DNA of 64,000 bases from Diacronema lutheri (Eukaryota > Haptophyta > Pavlovophyceae > Pavlovales > Pavlovaceae), in assembly GCA_019448385.1 (NCBI GenBank), contig JAGTXO010000006.1, positions 310,001-374,000 on the forward strand. Direction: 5' to 3'. Position 1 is the first letter of the stretch; each line of letters starts with the position of its first letter. The translations under genes and the position numbers were made by a program. The notes beneath the pieces are model-generated. The model did no database searches, had not been told where the DNA came from, and saw only the letters and a list, made by a program, of their open reading frames with translations. Shown one piece after another: positions 60,161-64,000 of the stretch.

Positions 60161-60707
60161 GACGTGATGACCGCAAGCCATCCGGAAGACGGAGGAGCGT
60201 CGCCGTCGTCCTCGCATGAGCCTGAGAGCCGGTCTTCCCCGCCCGGACACGCCGAATGAGCGCGGGGGCCCGCGCCGCGAGCGCCCCCCTCGAGCCGTCG
60301 AGCGAGCGCATGGTCACGGAGGAGACGTCGCGCACGTGCGACGTCGCGCACGGAGACGTCGCGCACGGAGGAGACGATTCGCGCCGCGAATCGACGAGCT
60401 AGAGGCGCGCGCAGCGTCGTTGTGAAGCGGGATGTCCGGCCCAAGGACGCAATCCACAGTTTCTTGGCCTGCGCGGCCGGCGACGATGAGGATTGAGGCG
60501 CCTCCCGCCGACAGAAGGCGCCCGACACGCAGAGTTGCACAAGTCGGCGCGCGAGCGCAGACCGACGCCGCCGTGGCGCAGCGAGCCGGCGCTGCCATGT
60601 CCGAGCGGAATATCTCCCGCGCGGGCGGGCGCAGCCCGTCGTTCGGCTGCAGGCTTTCCTGGCTGCGCGTCGTCCGGCCCGAGCTTGGAGTGGACTTTTG
60701 GACGTCC

Positions 60708-60740
<33 letters not shown>

Positions 60741-60893
60741 TTACGCCAGAGCTCTTGGCGGACGAACGCGCATTTGCCGCTCGGGACGCCAGGGTGTACG
60801 ACGCCTACGAGTCGAGGGGCGGTCGCCTTCGCGCCGGGCGCCACGTCGGGCACCTCGCCGCGCGGGATGGCCCTTTCGATCGTGCGCATCTCC
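60161..60893. other. Intergenic region, no confident gene
   Basis: Between two minus-strand genes. A minus frame at 60314-60889 is open for 191 codons but is interrupted by the 29-base homopolymer as a poly-Gly run, has no known domain, and starts 5 bp from the J-protein stop; I do not call it. Bases 60325-60370 contain short repeats (cgcacg, gagacgtcgcgcacg). Confidence 0.5.
60709..60737. repeat. Poly-C run of 29
   Basis: Twenty-nine consecutive C bases on the plus strand (poly-G on minus), flanked by ccg and tcctt. Such runs form G-quadruplex or i-motif structures and are prone to length error in sequencing, so its true length is uncertain. Confidence 0.9.
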
Positions 60894-61967
60894 TCAGCTC
60901 CGCCAGTCGCGCCAGTCGATCGATCCGCCCCGATCTTCTCGGGCGAAACGCGCGCGCGCGCGGCGCCACGCTGCCCAGCGCGCGCGCTTCGGCCTCCAGC
61001 GCAGCCCAGGACGGCCGTCCGAGCGCCTGCTCAGCATGCCGTACAGCAGGCGCGCAGCCGAAACCGCGACGGTCCGTGCGGACTCGATGTACGCCACGAC
61101 ACCGAGCGCCTGGAGCAGGCGCGCGAACGCCCTGCTCCTCCCCGCACGTATTGCGCGCGCGAGCACGACCGTCGGCCACGGCGCGACGCGCACGCGCACG
61201 ATCAGGTCGCCGCGCGAGCCATCGGCTGCCCACATGCCCGCGCCCGGCCAGTCGAGGCGCTCGCCGTCGCGCCAGCTGCCGCCGCGCAGCGGGCGGAAGC
61301 TGCGCGCGAGCCCGTCGATCGAGCGCACGCGCACCGGCACACCGCGCACGGCGGCGGCGCGTGTGACGAATCGCTCGCAGAAGAGGTGGCAGCCGCGGCG
61401 CGCGAGGTCCGCATGCGGCCGCACGCGGATGACGACGCGCACGAAGCGGCCGTCGGGGCTGAGCACCTCAAACGAGTGGCGGTCCGCCCACTCCGGCCGG
61501 AGAATCACGTTGAGGTTGATCAGCCCGGGCACTCTACGCAGCTTGCACGCGCCGTCGAAGAGCTCGCGCAGCGTGCACCGCACGACGATGGTTGCCGCGA
61601 CGGACGGCGCGGGCGCGGCGTCAGAGGGCTCGTCCTCCTCGCGCGCGCGCTGGCCCAACCAGCCACTCGGCAAGCTCGCGTCGTACTCGGCACGCCTCTG
61701 CGCGCAACGCAGCGTCTCGTACGCCGCCGCCGCCGCCTTGAAGCGCGCCTCGGCCGCGGCGCGCTCGGCCGCCGTCGCGTGCACGCAGCGGTCGGGGTGG
61801 TAGCGCAGCGCAGCGATGCGGTACTGCCGACGGACTTCGCTTACCGTCGCGGACCGATCCAAGCCGAGAGTCGTGTAATGGTCGCCGTTTACCCGCGCCC
61901 ACAGGCTCAACACGATGCAGCAGCGCGCGCCGCGCCCTGCGCACGACGTCGCGCGCCGCGCGGCCAT
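60894..61967 (-). CDS. J-domain (DnaJ) co-chaperone, ER-type
   Basis: A 357-residue intronless protein. A signal peptide (CAGRGARCCIVLSLWARVNG) leads directly into a J domain at about 29-95: DHYTTLGLDRSATVSEVRRQ, the HPD in LRYHPDR, FKAAAAAYETL. Then come CTD-like strands (VVRCTLRELFDGACKLRRV, GLINLNVILRPEW) that resemble the substrate-binding domain of type II J proteins, without a zinc finger. It would stimulate an Hsp70/BiP. The C-terminal 60 residues are Arg-rich. The start at 61967 was chosen as the ATG that begins the signal peptide; the frame also opens upstream to 62177. Confidence 0.85.
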   Translation of the reverse strand: MAARRATSCAGRGARCCIVLSLWARVNGDHYTTLGLDRSATVSEVRRQYRIAALRYHPDRCVHATAAERAAAEARFKAAAAAYETLRCAQRRAEYDASLPSGWLGQRAREEDEPSDAAPAPSVAATIVVRCTLRELFDGACKLRRVPGLINLNVILRPEWADRHSFEVLSPDGRFVRVVIRVRPHADLARRGCHLFCERFVTRAAAVRGVPVRVRSIDGLARSFRPLRGGSWRDGERLDWPGAGMWAADGSRGDLIVRVRVAPWPTVVLARAIRAGRSRAFARLLQALGVVAYIESARTVAVSAARLLYGMLSRRSDGRPGLRWRPKRARWAAWRRARARFAREDRGGSIDWRDWRS

Positions 61968-62011
61968 TTTTGCGTCGTTTGAACCGGCGCCGCCAAAAAC
62001 GGCCTGTGAGC

Positions 62012-62490
62012 ATGGCGGCATCCGGCAAGGTGCGAACGACCTGGCCCCGAGCCGTGGCTGGTCGGCCGAGCTGCGGGCCGTCCTTGCGCGCGACCCGACC
62101 GCCGGCGTGGGTGAAATTGGGCTCGACAAGACGCGCCGCAGCCGAGCGCCGCTCGCGGCGCAGGAACTCGTGTGCACGGACGCACCCGCTCACCCGCGGA
62201 CCCCGCGCGCCGGCACCCTGCGCATGCAGGCGTACAACATGTTCAACGTGCAAGAAGCGGAGTTCTGGAAGCAACGCGTTGAGCGCGAGAACTTGCACGC
62301 GTCGCTCCGCTCGATGCCCGCGCTGTCCGACGTCGGCTCGGCGCTTGGCTCGAAGGTCAGCGGCGCGTCCTCATCCACGCGCTCCAAAATCGAGCACCTG
62401 GAGACGATGCTCCACGAGGAGCGCTCAAAACGCAAAGCGCTCGAGCGCAAGCTTGACGCCCTGGAGCGGATTGTCGCCAACCCCCTCTGA
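62012..62490 (+). CDS. Small coiled-coil protein (about 114 aa)
   Basis: Best model: exon 62012-62029 (MAASGK), intron 62030-62163 (GTGCGA to GCGCAG), exon 62164-62490. The protein ends in a heptad coiled coil (SKIEHLETMLHEERSKRKAL, then ERKLDALERIV); the middle reads MQAYNMFNVQEAEFWKQRV. No family is recognised. An alternative uses the frame open from 61915, which overlaps the start of the J-protein gene and contains a TatD-nuclease-like phrase (see findings). The start is 44 bp from the divergent J-protein ATG. The coding part from 62224 is firm; the first exon is inference. Confidence 0.65.
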
Positions 62491-63023
62491 AAGGCTCCAT
62501 GGCCCGGCGGGTCCGACCGCCCTCTTCCTCCCAGGTCACCCCCTCTCCCCCCCACCCCCCCCGCGGGCGGGCGCCCGTCCAACTTGTGAGTGAAGTACTG
62601 ACGGCGCTTACGTCAGGACAGCGGGGTCAGCACCAGCTGCGGGGGAATCAAGTAGCCACCAATGTGTGAGTGAAGTCACGAGTGCGACGGCGCCCGTCCA
62701 ACCCAAGCGTGACCCACGCTCACCCGCGTTCCCAGACTGCGGCCGACAGCGTGAGCGCCAACTCGCCGTCGCAGGCACCTCGATCTTTTGAAGCCTGGGC
62801 CGAAGACGTGACAAAACGGCAAAGTGCTCTGGCCCTCGTGCCGGGGGTCACTTCGCCCGGATAATCGCGGTGTCTCGAGTCGTGCATTTCCCCGGTCGTC
62901 GGCGAGAAATTTCCGCAATTCGAACGGTTTCGGCGAAATTTGAGCCACTCTGCAGCGCAGGACTTTCTGACGCGCTCAATTTCGCCGCGCACCAAAAGGG
63001 CAAGACTTTGTGACACGGTCAAA
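62491..63023. other. Spacer upstream of PiT copy 4 with local repeats
   Basis: No gene seen. A C-rich tract (62540-62565) follows the coiled-coil gene. Two short blocks recur: tgtgagtgaagt at about 62585 and 62669, and gcgcccgtccaac at about 62570 and 62689. The 29-nt repeat copy B lies at 62596-62624. This patchwork suggests a promoter with duplicated elements or a transposon scar. Confidence 0.6.
62596..62624. repeat. 29-nt repeat, copy B
   Basis: Identical over 29 bases to 29240-29268. It includes the ctgacg/cgtcag inverted arms and ttacgtca. It lies 400 bp before the PiT copy 4 start codon, next to the duplicated tgtgagtgaagt block. Confidence 0.8.
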
Positions 63024-64000
63024 ATGGTCGCCGATGCCGTCTACGTGCAGTGCGTCGCGCCGTCCGCACGCGCGCCTCTGCCGCGACGCGCGCGCCGCGT
63101 TAACGCGCTCCGCCCTTCGCACGCCACACGCGTGACCCCGCCTGACCACCCGCCCCCGCCCTCGCCGCGCTTCGCGGGTGCAGGTACACCTGGATCGTCG
63201 TGCTCGCCGGCCTCTTCTCGTTCTTCACGTCGTTCGGCATCGGCGCGAACGATGTGGCCAACGCGTTCGCCACGTCGGTCGGCTCCAAGGCGCTGACCAT
63301 TCGCCAGGCGATGGTCATTGCGGCCATCTTCGAGTTTGCCGGCGCGCTCCTCCTCGGCGCGTCCGTCTCGGACACGATCCGCTCGAGCATTGCGGACGTC
63401 AAGTGCTTCGTCGACATGCCGGCGGTGCTCATGTGGGGCATGTGCTCGGTGTGCCTCTGCACCGGCATCTGGCTCTTCACCGCCACCTACTTTGAGCTCC
63501 CCGTCTCGACGACGCATTCGGTGATCGGCGCGCTCATCGGCATGTCGCTCGTCGCGGTCGGCTCGGACTGCGTTGTGTGGAACGCGCCGTCGTCCGAGTT
63601 CCCGTTCGTCAAGGGCGTCGCGTCGATCGTCCTCTCGTGGGTCTTCTCGCCCGTGCTCTCCGGCATCTTCGCCGCACTCGTGTACGTCGGCGTCCGCACG
63701 TTCGTGCTCCGCTCGCCCAACTCGACTGAGCGTGCATTCATCTTCTTCCCGCTCCTCGTTGCGTTCACGGTACGCGCGCCCGCTAGGCCACAGGTTCGTC
63801 TCGCCGCGGCGCGTCGGCTGAGCGCACGCGCACCCCACGCCCGCATCCGTGTGCGCAGGTGGCGATGTGCGTCTTCTACATCATCGCCAAGGGCACCAAG
63901 AAGGTGAACGCGCTCTGGGGCTTTGATGCCGAGGGCGAGGACCTGTGGCTGCTCTGCGTCTTCTCGATCGGCGCGGGCATCGTCGCCGCGGCTCTCTCGC
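63024..64000 (+). CDS. PiT-family inorganic phosphate symporter, copy 4 (cut by window edge)
   Basis: Exons 63024-63049, 63184-63769 and 63859 to beyond 64000; introns are 134 and 89 nt. The visible part encodes the first 250 or so residues with GANDVANAFATSVGSKAL and LPVSTTHSVIGALIG. It is diverged from copies 1-3 in places (VIAAIFEFAG, IWLFTATYFE, FAALVYVGVRTF, and VAMCVFY in place of VAMCCFY). Exon lengths and splice phases match the other copies. The in-frame ATG at 62940 would add 28 residues, but MVADAVY is the shared start. The right end, including the second signature, is outside the window. Confidence 0.93.

Noticed and set aside
60314-60889. 191-codon minus-strand gene
   Set aside because: Crosses the 29-base homopolymer as poly-Gly, has no domain and is only open by composition.
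1-64000. CRISPR arrays, tRNA or rRNA genes, bacterial operons
   Set aside because: I saw no regularly spaced repeats, no tRNA cloverleaf I could support and no rRNA; spliced genes throughout show a eukaryotic nuclear origin.

Overview
The window is nuclear DNA from a very GC-rich eukaryotic microalga, probably a haptophyte or a similar secondary-plastid alga. Genes lie 0 to a few hundred bases apart on both strands. Many have no introns; the rest have short GT-AG introns of about 80-175 nt, most starting GTGCG and ending GCAG. The gene set is eukaryotic (RPAP1, DHX35, UBA2, PSMD8/RPN12, PPP1R2, a G3BP-like NTF2-RRM protein, calponin-type and centrin-like EF-hand proteins). The species call is inference; no rRNA or organellar marker is present.

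Layout. 1-2175: a long open frame leaving the left edge (unknown, disordered). 2283-7516: an unusual fusion of a nucleoside-hydrolase domain, WD40 repeats and about seven membrane helices. 7563-9858: a relic of a carboxypeptidase last exon next to phosphate transporter (PiT) copy 1. 10050-11270: a decayed Fanzor/TnpB-like nuclease gene. 11587-21002: DHX35, an LRR/zinc-ribbon protein, GNAT, FkbM methyltransferase, an MnmH/SelU-like tRNA 2-selenouridine synthase, a 48-aa membrane protein, a 2OG-Fe(II) oxygenase, a coiled-coil protein and a transgelin-like protein. 21456-29139: PiT copies 2 and 3 in tandem, then an M32 carboxypeptidase with an in-frame TAG. 29279-35134: a HAD hydrolase and RPAP1. 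35313-35821: a PiT pseudogene. 35932-49369: lipocalin-like, WDR76-like, UBA2, an alanine-rich membrane protein, EF-hand, kinase-like and methyltransferase genes plus two unknowns. 49447-62490: a giant coiled-coil protein, PPP1R2, PSMD8, SET, MazG-like, G3BP-like, a J-protein and a small coiled-coil protein. 63024-64000: the start of PiT copy 4.

The main theme is expansion of a PiT-family phosphate symporter: three complete copies, one cut by the window edge and one pseudogene. Copies 1-3 share the same exon lengths and near-identical introns 3 and 4, so duplication or gene conversion is recent. The block carrying copy 1 also holds an intact-looking 38-nt last exon of the M32 carboxypeptidase that lies beside copy 3, which records a segmental duplication.

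The other genes are mostly housekeeping: RNA and transcription (DHX35, RPAP1, G3BP-like, MnmH), proteostasis and SUMO (UBA2, PSMD8, J-protein, M32), signalling (PPP1R2, EF-hand, kinase-like). No operon logic is expected; shared short divergent promoters (14 and 42 bp) and overlapping or abutting 3' ends are frequent.
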